From Phycisphaeraceae bacterium (GTDB lineage: Bacteria > Planctomycetota > Phycisphaerae > Phycisphaerales > Phycisphaeraceae), in contig PBAS01000022.1 of assembly GCA_002716625.1 (NCBI GenBank), positions 1 to 56,459 of the forward strand: DNA of 56,459 nt, in the 5' to 3' direction. This document shows positions 9,203 to 18,560 of the stretch, piece by piece. Every line of letters starts with the position of its first letter. The stretch's first letter is position 1. The notes under the pieces are model-generated. The model searched no databases and was not told the DNA's origin. It worked only from the letters and a program-made list of their open reading frames with translations. The position numbers were made by a program, and so were the translations under genes.

Positions 9203-9811
9203 TCAGGTTAAACGAATCATCTGTTGGCGGAGTGCTAGACGTGCCCGAAACAATCGACTCTTAACGGTACCCACCGGCACATCCAACACCTCGGCAACCT
9301 GTTGATAGTCCATTTGGTCAATATCCCTCAACACGAGAACCGCCTTAAAATCGATGTCAATCTTGGCCAGTGCTCGGTGAAGCAGAGCAATTGACTCTTT
9401 CTGTTCGACGCCTAAATCCGGTCGAAGTTCCCGATGATCAGGGATATGACTGACCAGCGATCGGTGCCGATCGACATTGCCTCCTGAACTCCCCTGATCT
9501 GTTCCCATGCCATTCAGGCTTAAAGCAGCTCGCACCCGCCCTTGCCGCAAATGCGAGATGGCTAGATTCATCGCGATACGGATCATCCAGGTCGTAATGT
9601 GGCTACGACCCTGAAATTCATCTATATGCTCAACAATTTTGAGCATCACCTCTTGCGTCACATCGGCGGCATCATCACGGTGCCTCACCATGCGCAAAAC
9701 CACGTTATAAATCCTGTACTGGTACTCAGACAGCAGCCGCCCCAACGCCCCACGGTCGCCTGTCTTGACTGCCTCGATGAGATGCTGCTCGGTAGATGGT
9801 TCCATCACCAT
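9203..9811 (-). CDS. ECF-type RNA polymerase sigma factor
   Basis: The 202-residue protein has region 2 (LLSEYQYRIYNVVLRMV, then DAADVTQEVMLKIVEHIDEF and TTWMIRIAMNLAISHLR) and region 4 (LAKIDIDFKAVLVLRDID, then MDYQQVAEVLDVPVGTVKSRL), the two DNA-binding parts of extracytoplasmic-function sigma-70 factors. It would redirect RNA polymerase to a small stress or envelope regulon. Translation can start at the first ATG (9811) or at the ATG two codons in (9805). The downstream gene is its likely anti-sigma factor. It is divergent from purB with about 70 bp between the starts. Confidence 0.9.
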   Translation of the reverse strand: MVMEPSTEQHLIEAVKTGDRGALGRLLSEYQYRIYNVVLRMVRHRDDAADVTQEVMLKIVEHIDEFQGRSHITTWMIRIAMNLAISHLRQGRVRAALSLNGMGTDQGSSGGNVDRHRSLVSHIPDHRELRPDLGVEQKESIALLHRALAKIDIDFKAVLVLRDIDQMDYQQVAEVLDVPVGTVKSRLFRARLALRQQMIRLT

Positions 9812-9880
9812 ACACGATTCGATAATTACGGGTGGCTCCAGTTTAGCAGTACCGTGCCAAGGATGTTATCTTCTACCGTC

Positions 9881-11317
9881 ATGGCTGACCCACAAGAATA
9901 CCAATCACCCTTGGCAACCCGCAATGCATCGGCTGAAATGCGTTCCATCTGGTCTCCGCAGTGCAAATTCTCTACCTGGCGACGATTATGGCTGGCCCTT
10001 GCCGAGGCCGAAAAGGAACTTGGGCTTGATATTGATGATGCGCAGATCAATGAATTGCGGAATCATCTCGACGATATTGACTATCAATCTGCGGCCGAAC
10101 ACGAGAAACGAACCCGCCACGACGTCATGGCACATATCCACGCCTTGGGAGAAGTTGCCCCAAAGGCAAAACCCATTATTCATTTGGGAGCAACCAGCCA
10201 ATTCGTCAACTGCAACACCGACCTCCTATTAATCCGAAGTAGCCTGCAGCTTTTGGCAAAGAAACTGGCCAACGCGATCGATCGACTGGGCACATTCGCA
10301 TCGCAATATCGAGACCTTCCCACATTAGGATTCACCCATTTCCAACCAGCTCAACCCACAACCGTGGGGAAGCGGGCCACGCTTTGGGCTCAGGACCTGG
10401 CGCTGGCACTTGAAGAAGTTGAATATCGCCTTAAGTCACTCCGCTTCCGCGGCGTAAAGGGTACAACGGGCACCCAGGCGTCATTCCTTGCCCTCTTCGA
10501 TCAAGATCATGAAAAAGTGGAAAAGCTAGATCAACTAGTCACCGAAAAAATGGGCTGGAACACTCACAATACGCTAACCGTAACTGGCCAGACCTACCCA
10601 CGCGTTGTAGATGGAATGGTTGTTTCCACATTGGCTGCCATTGCCTCAACATGCCAGAAGTTTGCAACCGACTTGCGGCTACTGGCAAACCGCAAGGAAC
10701 TGGAAGAACCTTTTGAATCTGGACAGGTTGGCTCATCTGCCATGGCCTACAAACGCAACCCGATCCGCAGCGAGCGTATCTGTGGCCTTAGCCGGTTTGT
10801 CATTGGCTTGGTTGGTGTACCGTTCACCACTGCGGCCGAACAGTGGCTCGAACGCACGATTGACGACTCGAGTACCAGACGGCTATCACTACCTGAACCA
10901 TTCCTGGCAACCGATGGTATTCTAGAACTGGTAATCAATGTGGCTTCAGGCATTGTGGTCTACGAGAAGACCATCACTGCAAACTTGAATGCCGAATTAC
11001 CATTCATGGCTAGTGAGAACCTGATGATGGCTGCTGTTGAGCACGGCGCCGACCGACAGGACGTACACGAAATTATTCGCCAACACAGCCTGGCCGCCGC
11101 CGAACGAGTCAAGAGGGATGGAGAAACCAACGACCTACTCGAACGCCTTGCCAAAGAATCCGCATTTGCAAATGTTGATCTTCACCTTGCCCTAAATCCG
11201 TCACAATTTATCGGCCGCGCTCCACAACAAGTCGATAAGTTTATCGACCAGATCGTGACCCCCATTCGCAAGCGGTATGCTGACGACCTGGATCACACAC
11301 CACAAGTCAGCGTCTAA
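9881..11317 (+). CDS. purB: Adenylosuccinate lyase
   Basis: Acts twice in purine synthesis, releasing fumarate from SAICAR and from adenylosuccinate. The 478-residue protein belongs to the fumarase/aspartase superfamily: HLGATSQFVNCNTD is the first signature, TLGFTHFQPAQPTTVGKR carries the catalytic histidine and GSSAMAYKRNPIRSERI is the superfamily signature loop with the catalytic serine. The frame is open upstream to 9599 across the sigma-factor gene, but conserved sequence begins at the ATG at 9881 (MADPQEYQSPLATRNAS). Confidence 0.93.
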   Translation: MADPQEYQSPLATRNASAEMRSIWSPQCKFSTWRRLWLALAEAEKELGLDIDDAQINELRNHLDDIDYQSAAEHEKRTRHDVMAHIHALGEVAPKAKPIIHLGATSQFVNCNTDLLLIRSSLQLLAKKLANAIDRLGTFASQYRDLPTLGFTHFQPAQPTTVGKRATLWAQDLALALEEVEYRLKSLRFRGVKGTTGTQASFLALFDQDHEKVEKLDQLVTEKMGWNTHNTLTVTGQTYPRVVDGMVVSTLAAIASTCQKFATDLRLLANRKELEEPFESGQVGSSAMAYKRNPIRSERICGLSRFVIGLVGVPFTTAAEQWLERTIDDSSTRRLSLPEPFLATDGILELVINVASGIVVYEKTITANLNAELPFMASENLMMAAVEHGADRQDVHEIIRQHSLAAAERVKRDGETNDLLERLAKESAFANVDLHLALNPSQFIGRAPQQVDKFIDQIVTPIRKRYADDLDHTPQVSV

Positions 11318-11452
11318 CCCCACACAGGTCACCACCATCGGAAGTATCTATCCCCGCAGCTAATAACAAGACATGCCGCTTCCCAGAACAGCGAAGAACA
11401 CATTCCTCAACCAAAACTGCAAATCAAGGGTCCGACAAAGGATCCCTGCTGA

Positions 11453-12313
11453 TCACCCGCAGACCCGCTTCTCGGCAGCTTGCGCGGTATTACGTAACAG
11501 CATTGCCACAGTGGTTGGCCCCACCCCCCCCAGGCGGGGCGTAATCCAACCCGCAATGTCCCCCACTGACTCATCCACATCGGCGAGCAGCCGCGGACCA
11601 TCCCAACTGATACCCCCACTAACGACAACCGCTCCGGGCTGAACCATCTCGGGTTGCACAAAATTTGGCACGCCCATGGCTGCCACCAAAATCTCCGCAC
11701 GGCGCGTATATATCGAAATATCCTCAACCCCGGTATGAACAACCGTCACCGCGGCATTGGCTAGGTCATTTTTCAAAGTCAGCAGCAGGGACAGCGGTCG
11801 ACCAAGTGTTGGACCACGGCCAATGATCACGACTTCACGACCTGCCAATGAAATGCCATAGTGCTTGAGCATCGCCTGAATCCCTGCCGGCGTACAGGGA
11901 ACGGGGCCATCCTCCTGCAGAACCAATTTTCCAAGATTGACCGGATGAAGACCATCGGCATCTTTGGCGGGAGACATCCGCAACAGGGCTTCACCAAAAT
12001 CAAAATGACCAGGTAGCGGGTGCTGAATCAAAAACACATCCACCAGTGGATTTTCATTGAAACGATCCACCGCAGAAAGAAGATCAGCTTGTGTTGCCTG
12101 GCTGGGCACCGTTTCATGAAAGGATGCAATACCCACTTTTTCACAGGTTTCATGTTTTTTGCGAACGTAGCCAGCACTCGCCCCATCTTCTCCGACAAGA
12201 ATTGTCCCCAAGCCAGGTGTGGCTCCTCGATCTTTCAATTGGATCACCCGCCTGGATACATCATCCAGAACAGCATCTGCAACGGGCTGGCCCTTTAGAA
12301 GTTCTGCTGTCAT
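11453..12313 (-). CDS. folD: Methylenetetrahydrofolate dehydrogenase/cyclohydrolase
   Basis: Bifunctional FolD interconverts methylene-, methenyl- and formyl-tetrahydrofolate. The catalytic lysine motif YVRKKHETCEKVGI, the LIQHPLPGHF substrate block (LVQLPLP in E. coli), the NADP-binding IIGRGPTLGRPLSLLL and the C-terminal ITPRLGGVGPTTVAMLL are all visible. The ATG at 12313 (MTAELLKGQPVAD) gives 286 residues, the family length. The open frame extends 15 codons further without family-like sequence. With mfnB/mfnE 7 kb away the organism appears to hold both folate- and methanofuran-linked C1 enzymes. Confidence 0.92.
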   Translation of the reverse strand: MTAELLKGQPVADAVLDDVSRRVIQLKDRGATPGLGTILVGEDGASAGYVRKKHETCEKVGIASFHETVPSQATQADLLSAVDRFNENPLVDVFLIQHPLPGHFDFGEALLRMSPAKDADGLHPVNLGKLVLQEDGPVPCTPAGIQAMLKHYGISLAGREVVIIGRGPTLGRPLSLLLTLKNDLANAAVTVVHTGVEDISIYTRRAEILVAAMGVPNFVQPEMVQPGAVVVSGGISWDGPRLLADVDESVGDIAGWITPRLGGVGPTTVAMLLRNTAQAAEKRVCG

Positions 12314-12744
12314 ATGTTTTGAATTACTCCAATTTCTCGAATACCAATCACAATACAAGTCAAATGCGACAGTAGCGACAACTCACCCTGCACACAGCAT
12401 CGCCATTATACCCACAAGCCCCTTAAGAAACCGCGGTTTCATTCAAGCAATCGACATCTTGAAATATTCAGCATATCCACCATGTCAATTGCCGAGCACG
12501 TTTCCAACTGTAGGCACAGGACCACGGTTGAATCAGCATTAATGGCAATTCTCGACACAAGCATCCATCAAGCGTTGTGATCACCAGTCACAATCGCAAA
12601 CAACCGTCCCCCACGACATTCGCGTAATCATGAGTACCAATCCCGAGAATTGGCCTAACACGGACACCAAGGCGACAACCCACAGAGGCCATCAAGTTAA
12701 CAGGCCAAATCATTGTAAACCGAAGACCATACACAACATGGAGT
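12314..12744. other. Intergenic region without a recognisable gene
   Basis: 431 bp between folD and the SMP-30-like gene, both on the minus strand. Short open frames are present but show no family resemblance, and no tRNA, terminator stem with a T-run or long repeat was seen. It should contain the folD promoter. Confidence 0.45.
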
Positions 12745-13719
12745 TCAACCACGCAACTTAAAAACCGGCTGCTCACCAACCGTATCAAAGTCTGTATCTC
12801 CCCAAAACAGGCACCCTGCATTTGTGTGACGTCCCAGTTGATCAGGCGACATCCCTTCAACCGCTGTTGTCAGTACGAGCTTGACACCCCCGCCATATCT
12901 AACCAGTTGCGGACAGGTCACACGCGGCGAATGATCTGTTCGCCATACCGCCTCAACCTCACCATCAGCCAATCGAAATTGAACAGCTTCACCGAATGCC
13001 GCGTCAGCAGGGTTATAAAACGCGACAATCACACTTTGGCCGCCTGGCACGCCAATCATGCCATCGGGAATATCCACACGTGAGGTGAAGTCGAGAATGA
13101 CCTGAGGATCACTGATTACCCCAGCATCCACATCCAGTTCATACGCAACGACCCTTTTGGTCGGCGAGTCAATATCAAGGAATCCCCAACGACCCTGATC
13201 CCGAGTGATCACCTTGCCATTTGAACACAATTGATCATCTCGCAATTGAAACAATTGACGATCAGATGACCGCCAGAAATACAGCCCCGCCTTAGGCGTT
13301 TTGAACTCTAGGTCCTTGCAGCCAAAGATCAAACCTTCGTCAAACACCAGCCCATCGTTGATAATGGTCCCTTCGACCTCAGATTCCACCGGACCGGAAA
13401 TACCCCGGCATTCGCCAGTAGCCGTATTGTAGAGCTTGACCTGCCGCTCCAAACCCACCACAAACACACCCGCCACATCCGTGGGATACGCGAATCCTGG
13501 ACGACCATCCATCGCAAATGATTCGTTTTCATCCCGCTCCAAATTCAGAACATTCAATGACCCAACCTTTGCATCCGTACCGTTTTGGATTGCAACCCAG
13601 CTTATGCAACCTTGATTACAGGAATACGGGCCCTCGGGCAGATATCTAAGTTCCGATGTTGACGGCCGATGCAAAATATTAGTTTTATAAATCAACATCC
13701 GTTTATTATGGCCTACCAT
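12745..13719 (-). CDS. SMP-30/gluconolactonase-like beta-propeller protein
   Basis: The order of motifs follows the SMP-30/gluconolactonase/LRE family: an LPEGPYSC entry near the start (Glu is a metal ligand in the family), a YPTDVAGVFVVG blade, IINDGLVFDEGLIFGCKD (the N-D-G-x-x-D metal-site block) and LCSNGKVI (the central Asn-Gly). Members hydrolyse sugar lactones or act as metal-dependent esterases. Whether the protein is active cannot be said. It has about 324 residues from the ATG at 13719, which overlaps the stop of the upstream glycosyltransferase gene. The ATG at 13698 is an equally possible start. The two genes are probably one operon. Confidence 0.65.
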   Translation of the reverse strand: MVGHNKRMLIYKTNILHRPSTSELRYLPEGPYSCNQGCISWVAIQNGTDAKVGSLNVLNLERDENESFAMDGRPGFAYPTDVAGVFVVGLERQVKLYNTATGECRGISGPVESEVEGTIINDGLVFDEGLIFGCKDLEFKTPKAGLYFWRSSDRQLFQLRDDQLCSNGKVITRDQGRWGFLDIDSPTKRVVAYELDVDAGVISDPQVILDFTSRVDIPDGMIGVPGGQSVIVAFYNPADAAFGEAVQFRLADGEVEAVWRTDHSPRVTCPQLVRYGGGVKLVLTTAVEGMSPDQLGRHTNAGCLFWGDTDFDTVGEQPVFKLRG

Positions 13720-15187
13720 TATGATTAAGATCAAAGTCGCCATCACGAAACAGGATGTACTTAAACTCAGGTGATGGAACAAAACATTCTGCGATCACAC
13801 GCCGAACATCTGGATGAAGGAACTGGTGATGACGGTCACGAATCACCACTCGACAGCTTTCATCCGCCAGATCTTCAAGCAACACATCGCGTAACGCCTG
13901 ATTATCGAGGACTTCAATCAAATCCCAGTTCAGGAAATGGTAGTAGGACGCATTGGGCCGAAATAGATAAAGGCCGGTCCAGCAATCAAATACTGCATCT
14001 GCCGGACCGGTCCGCTCCAGAACATACCGGATCACCTCCAACTGGACCGTATTCCTGTCGGCGTATTGTTCTTTTAAGTGACGTAACGGCAATAACATGA
14101 ACAGGACCACCACCCCCCCCAACAAAACGCCCGCAATGCGGCGCCATCGAAACACCGCGGCCAGAACGACGACCCCAAAGAAGCTTGTCCCAATTGAGAC
14201 AATTGGGATAAACAGCAGGTAATACTGCCTATTGGGCGCTGGGTTGAACCAAAGCCCCACCAATAGCCCGCAGAGACTGAAAACCAGAATGGTCTTCTGA
14301 TCCGCCGACACATTCCGGCTCCCAATGAGCAAAAGAACTCCAGGAATCATTGCGGCCCAGAACAGCTGATTCTGGATCAGTGACTGGGTCAAATATTTCA
14401 CCAAGATTGGGTACCTAAGATCTGCCCCCATCTGTGCATTCAGCAAAATCGTGGTACACCAAAAGTCATACAGACTCCCACGGACCAGCATCCAAATCAC
14501 AAAAACAACGGTTGGGATCAAGATACCCAGGTGGAACATCACCAGTTGCCGCCACGGCCATTGAGATTTAAAGCGCCCAAGCACACATATCCCAATAACC
14601 AATGCGAAATATCCAAATATACACTTGGGCAGAAATAGCATGCTCAACGCCAAGCACATCCCCGACCTGATGTAAGCCGCCAACTCGCCACGATGACGAC
14701 TGGCCACTAAAGCATGAAGAGCAAGCAGCCAAAAGAAGGTCATCGGCACATCGGGACGAACCTCAAGGCTCTTCTCCCAAAACATGATCATTGTACTCAG
14801 CAGTAATACTGATAGCGCCCCAACTAGGGAACCGCAAACTGATCTGGCGATCAGATAAGTCAACCAAAAAATCCCTGCAACAAATGGTAACATCAGCATG
14901 CGACTTACGAAAAGCGTCGACAATGATTCACCGGTCATGTAAAGAGGCAATTGCAACAGATAGTGAATAAGCGGTGGATGGTGTTCAAAAAAATCGACGT
15001 ACATCACCTGGCCACGAAATATATTCCAGGCGGCGTGAATGTGCTCAAACTCATCCTGATCAAATTTCCGAACAAATAACAGGGGCACCCGCGCCATAAA
15101 TAACACCAATGACGCCAGCAGCATCACATCGGCGGGCATTGAAGTTGCGCGGCCTGCTGATTTTGCAATCCAATTCATTGTCGACAA
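13706..15187 (-). CDS. Polytopic glycosyltransferase of the GT39/ArnT type
   Basis: 493 residues with about ten hydrophobic segments. The first extramembrane loop carries the acidic pair FDQDEFEHIHAAW followed by VDFFEHHPPLIHYLL, the arrangement used by GT-C enzymes such as protein-mannosyl transferases and ArnT, which transfer a sugar from a polyprenyl phosphate on the outer face of the membrane. The last ~110 residues are soluble. Acceptor and sugar are unknown. It overlaps the SMP-30-like gene by 14 bp. Confidence 0.8.
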   Translation of the reverse strand: MSTMNWIAKSAGRATSMPADVMLLASLVLFMARVPLLFVRKFDQDEFEHIHAAWNIFRGQVMYVDFFEHHPPLIHYLLQLPLYMTGESLSTLFVSRMLMLPFVAGIFWLTYLIARSVCGSLVGALSVLLLSTMIMFWEKSLEVRPDVPMTFFWLLALHALVASRHRGELAAYIRSGMCLALSMLFLPKCIFGYFALVIGICVLGRFKSQWPWRQLVMFHLGILIPTVVFVIWMLVRGSLYDFWCTTILLNAQMGADLRYPILVKYLTQSLIQNQLFWAAMIPGVLLLIGSRNVSADQKTILVFSLCGLLVGLWFNPAPNRQYYLLFIPIVSIGTSFFGVVVLAAVFRWRRIAGVLLGGVVVLFMLLPLRHLKEQYADRNTVQLEVIRYVLERTGPADAVFDCWTGLYLFRPNASYYHFLNWDLIEVLDNQALRDVLLEDLADESCRVVIRDRHHQFLHPDVRRVIAECFVPSPEFKYILFRDGDFDLNHNGRP

Positions 15188-15237
15188 TGCTGTTCACTGA
15201 AACACAACAGGCCGCCAAGTAACTGCCACGTAACCTT

Positions 15238-15936
15238 TTAATTTCTACCTCGCGGCCGATAAGGGTTGACCCAGGACATGAAAGAATGAACATGGCGGGT
15301 TTGGATCCACACTCGACCTTGTCCCTTAAACCTGCAAACAAGACCTTCGCCACCAAAAAAGAATGTCTTGATCTTGCTACCCAAACGAAGCCCAGGCAAT
15401 GCGCTAACCGAATATTCTAGCGTATCCTCAAAGGCCACGACATACCCGGAGTCAACGATATAACTATCCGTCACATCAATTCCCAGGATCGCCCCATACG
15501 AACCAAAGAACAAATCACCACTTCCGGAGGCCTTCAGAAGCACCAACCCCTCCCCACTGAAAAAACCCTTGGCCCCCTGCCACTTGCCTGCAAGTTCAAC
15601 CCCATCGCCATGAGCCATGAATGCACCTCGCTGCAACATGAGGGTTGTGCGATCAAGAGCATAATGAACAACATCACCAGGTTGGCCGCTGGCAAAGGCA
15701 ATCCGCCCCAGTCCTCGCGACGCTGTATAAGTATTCATGATCAAACTTTCGCCACCCAGTGCCCTTCCCAACGTGTTGCCAAAACCACCCTTGAAACCAG
15801 CTTTCAATGTAACTGTCGAATCCATTGATGCCATGGCGGATGGCTCGGCATACACCTTTTGCCCCTGCTGCAATATCACTTCAACTATCGCAAAATCTGG
15901 TCGCTGGCTGATACTAAATTCAAGACCATTGGGCAT
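15238..15936 (-). CDS. AIM24/TIGR00266 family protein, copy 3 of a tandem trio
   Basis: 232 residues of the AIM24 beta-barrel-like family: VYAEPSAMASMDSTVTL at the N-terminus, GESLIMNTYTAS, FFSGEGLVLLKASG, YVVAFEDTLEYSV and GGEGLVCRFKGQGRVWIQTR. The function of bacterial AIM24 proteins is not established; the yeast homologue is a mitochondrial protein needed for inner-membrane organisation. It lies 15 bp after the second copy on the same strand and is the last gene of a run M48 protease - AIM24 - AIM24 - AIM24. No signal peptide is seen. Confidence 0.85.
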   Translation of the reverse strand: MPNGLEFSISQRPDFAIVEVILQQGQKVYAEPSAMASMDSTVTLKAGFKGGFGNTLGRALGGESLIMNTYTASRGLGRIAFASGQPGDVVHYALDRTTLMLQRGAFMAHGDGVELAGKWQGAKGFFSGEGLVLLKASGSGDLFFGSYGAILGIDVTDSYIVDSGYVVAFEDTLEYSVSALPGLRLGSKIKTFFFGGEGLVCRFKGQGRVWIQTRHVHSFMSWVNPYRPRGRN

Positions 15937-15951
15937 TGGAATCGGATCCCG

Positions 15952-16635
15952 CTAGCGAGATGCAAGTTTCGGGCCAATAAGCCGGCCGAAAGTCGGAGGG
16001 TTATGACTCTGGCAATACAGTTTCCCGTGGCCACTAAACTTACAAACAAGGCCCTCACCACCCAGAAAACTACCGACAAGGCTTTTACCCGCTTTGCCGA
16101 TACTAAATTCAAGAGTATCTTCAAAGGCCACAATGTGCCCGGTATCGACGACATATTCACCCGACACTTCCACCGGATAGATCGCCCCGAAACTATTGAG
16201 CAGAAGGTCGCCAACCCCCGAACACTTAACCCAGAACATCCCCTCACCAGAAAAAACCGCCTTGCCAAGACCCTGCCATGTTGCATCAATTTCAATGTCG
16301 GGGCCCGACGCAAGCCAACTTGACCCCTGGACTACAAGCGTACCACTGGTCATGGGATAATGCATCACGTCACCCATCAGCCTTGGACCGATGATCAGCG
16401 TTTGGTCGGCATCTTTTGCCGTAAAGTGATTAAGAAACAAATTTTCACCGGCGAGAACGCGTTTAATCCCCTTAATCAACCCGCCTGTGCCACCTTTTTT
16501 TCGCATTGTCGTCTCAACATCAAAACCATCCGACATGGCGATCATCGCACCCACCTCGCATGAAACCGTTTCTCCTGCATCGAGCGTCAACTTTGCCACC
16601 GAAGCTGCGGGTTGACATAGAACTTCATATTTCAT
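15952..16635 (-). CDS. AIM24/TIGR00266 family protein, copy 2 of a tandem trio
   Basis: Shares with the flanking copies SCEVGAMIAMSDGF, the FSGEGMFWVKCSGVGDLLL block, YVVDTGHIVAFEDTLEFSI and GGEGLVCKFSGHGKLYCQS. It carries a lysine/glycine-rich loop MRKKGGTGGLIKGIKR that is longer than in its neighbours. The ATG at 16635 (MKYEVLCQPAASV) has a GAG-rich leader and opens exactly at the conserved region, giving 227 residues. The frame is open 15 codons further upstream. The copies clearly differ along their length, so the duplication is old rather than recent. Confidence 0.85.
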   Translation of the reverse strand: MKYEVLCQPAASVAKLTLDAGETVSCEVGAMIAMSDGFDVETTMRKKGGTGGLIKGIKRVLAGENLFLNHFTAKDADQTLIIGPRLMGDVMHYPMTSGTLVVQGSSWLASGPDIEIDATWQGLGKAVFSGEGMFWVKCSGVGDLLLNSFGAIYPVEVSGEYVVDTGHIVAFEDTLEFSIGKAGKSLVGSFLGGEGLVCKFSGHGKLYCQSHNPPTFGRLIGPKLASR

Positions 16636-16694
16636 TTCACACTCTGAATTTCGATGCCCGTCAGGCCACGGACCTGCCAATCATCGCCAACGTG

Positions 16695-17354
16695 CTACAA
16701 ATGGGAATTAGCCCAGGCCGCCAGCCCTTCCATGGACCGGGACTGCAGGTAAATCCTTCCCGGGCCCTTGATCCGCATAACCAGCCCTTCACCACTTAAA
16801 AAACTGGAAACAATACCACCGGCCATACCAACTTGAAGTCGAACCGTTGGTTCATAACCAACCAAATGGCCCGTATCTACAACGCATTCGGTCTCCACCT
16901 CACGGCAAAAGATCCCTCCATAGGCCCCAAACCAGACACGGCCAGTTCCAGTTGCGCAAAGCCGAAACAAACCTTCACGTCCGATCCAACTTCGGATACC
17001 AGCCCAGCCTAGTTTCATATAAACACCTGGATCACATGCCACAAACGCACCGGGCTGCAGATAGATACTGCTACCTTTTAATTCCAAACATTCGATATCA
17101 CCAGGAAAAGGCTGCGTAAGCACAACCTCACCCTCCGAAGCAGTCGTATACTCATTAACAAACAGCGTCTCATCGGCAAAGATGCGTTTGGCAACTGCCC
17201 GCGCCACACCGCCATTCCAACGCGTGCGCATTGAAACCGTCGAACTCATGCTTGCCATAGCATCTGCTTCGGCAACAAGACGATCGCCTGGCGACAGGTG
17301 CACCCGCATATTGGCAAACGATGGCTTATCGCGGATTTCAACTTTCATGATCAA
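16695..17354 (-). CDS. AIM24/TIGR00266 family protein, copy 1 of a tandem trio
   Basis: 219 residues with the family blocks VAEADAMASMSSTVSM, DETLFVNEYTTASEG, ATGTGRVWFGAYGGIF and FLSGEGLVMRIKGPGRIYLQSR. It is the first of three adjacent paralogues and begins about 30 bp after the M48 protease gene. It lacks the FEDTLE motif of the other two (GYEPTVRLQV instead), so it is the most diverged of the set. Function unknown. Confidence 0.82.
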   Translation of the reverse strand: MIMKVEIRDKPSFANMRVHLSPGDRLVAEADAMASMSSTVSMRTRWNGGVARAVAKRIFADETLFVNEYTTASEGEVVLTQPFPGDIECLELKGSSIYLQPGAFVACDPGVYMKLGWAGIRSWIGREGLFRLCATGTGRVWFGAYGGIFCREVETECVVDTGHLVGYEPTVRLQVGMAGGIVSSFLSGEGLVMRIKGPGRIYLQSRSMEGLAAWANSHL

Positions 17355-17381
17355 TCAATGAGGCAACACGATTAGATCTAT

Positions 17382-18533
17382 CTACGATGCTTCTTGGGGA
17401 TTCTCAAGATTCACCTCAAGCCCCTGAACGCTACGTTGAACACGAGACCAATCAACGTCGACAGGAAGATACGTCTTGGCTGGCATCTCGGCAAGCTGAC
17501 GACGAATCGCTTCAATGCGTTGGCCATGTTCCGGGTGAGTACTGGCCCATGAAACTGCATCCGCTAGGCCATCGGGGCCGCCTCCAAGGCTCTCGAAGAA
17601 TTCAACTAATCCCATCGGGTTGATGCCCGACGCATACAACATCCGCACACCTTCAAAATCTGCGTCCTTCTCCTGCGCCCGACTGTAGCTATTGAGGGTT
17701 GCTGTTTGCAATATCTTGGCGCCAAGCGTGACCAATCCCTGCGTGTCACCCAAAAACAACTGGATTGCAGCAATCAGTCCGATCGACTGTGCCACCCGCT
17801 TTAACCCATGACGCAATGTAATGTGGGCCATCTCGTGCCCCAATACACCCGCCACCTGTTCAGCGGAATCTGATTCGGTAATCAAATCAGTATATATGAC
17901 AATGTATCCCCCGGGCAGAGCAAACGCATTAACGGCCGGCGAATCGACAACCCGTACTTGAAATACAACTTCGTCCAAAACCGCGTGCGGTGAAAGGCGG
18001 GCGATAATTTTCTCAATCGCACCCACAATAACCGGATCCACCACAAGTTCGCCTACATCCATCCTTTCAATCGCCAAAGTGCCGATTGTTTCATCCACAC
18101 TCATCGGAAGTGCATTCACCGCGACTCGCACACCAACCTTAAACCCGCGATAGCCACCAACCAATATGCCGCCAATTGCCACAACGCATGCCGCCAGCAA
18201 TATCCATCCACGACGACGCTCGGCTCGTCGGCACCCACGCTGTTGCCCCAATGCCTCAAGCAGTATCCCTCCCGATTCCCGACCCAATGCATCATAAAAC
18301 CCCTTCTGCTCGCAGAAGATGGTAAGCGTTCGGTCCTGATTCCCGCAGAACACCATCCGCCCACTACTGCCACCAATCTCAACATGGCACTGCGTATAGG
18401 GAACGAAGAATTCGTCACCGCCAGGCATCTGCGCATGGACACCATCACCGCGCAGATGAATATCGACGCCGGCACGACCGCATGGAATGGTCTTGCTGAA
18501 TACGCCACCGGAATATGGATGGTGGTTACCCAC
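17382..18533 (-). CDS. M48-family membrane zinc metalloprotease
   Basis: The zinc site HEMAH is at residues 233-237 (VAGVLGHEMAHITLRHG), with the third ligand in AQEKDADFEGVRMLY. The preceding ALPGGYIVIYTDLI block is typical of the M48 Oma1/BepA/LoiP branch. An N-terminal ~100-residue beta-rich domain (MPGGDEFFVPYTQCHVEIGG) precedes one transmembrane helix at about residues 110-128, so the protease domain should face the periplasm. Family members degrade misfolded or stress-signalling membrane proteins. It is first in the run that continues with three AIM24 genes, suggesting a shared envelope role. Confidence 0.9.
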   Translation of the reverse strand: MGNHHPYSGGVFSKTIPCGRAGVDIHLRGDGVHAQMPGGDEFFVPYTQCHVEIGGSSGRMVFCGNQDRTLTIFCEQKGFYDALGRESGGILLEALGQQRGCRRAERRRGWILLAACVVAIGGILVGGYRGFKVGVRVAVNALPMSVDETIGTLAIERMDVGELVVDPVIVGAIEKIIARLSPHAVLDEVVFQVRVVDSPAVNAFALPGGYIVIYTDLITESDSAEQVAGVLGHEMAHITLRHGLKRVAQSIGLIAAIQLFLGDTQGLVTLGAKILQTATLNSYSRAQEKDADFEGVRMLYASGINPMGLVEFFESLGGGPDGLADAVSWASTHPEHGQRIEAIRRQLAEMPAKTYLPVDVDWSRVQRSVQGLEVNLENPQEAS

Positions 18534-18560
18534 AACTGGCGTGAGGGCGCAATACCCTGC

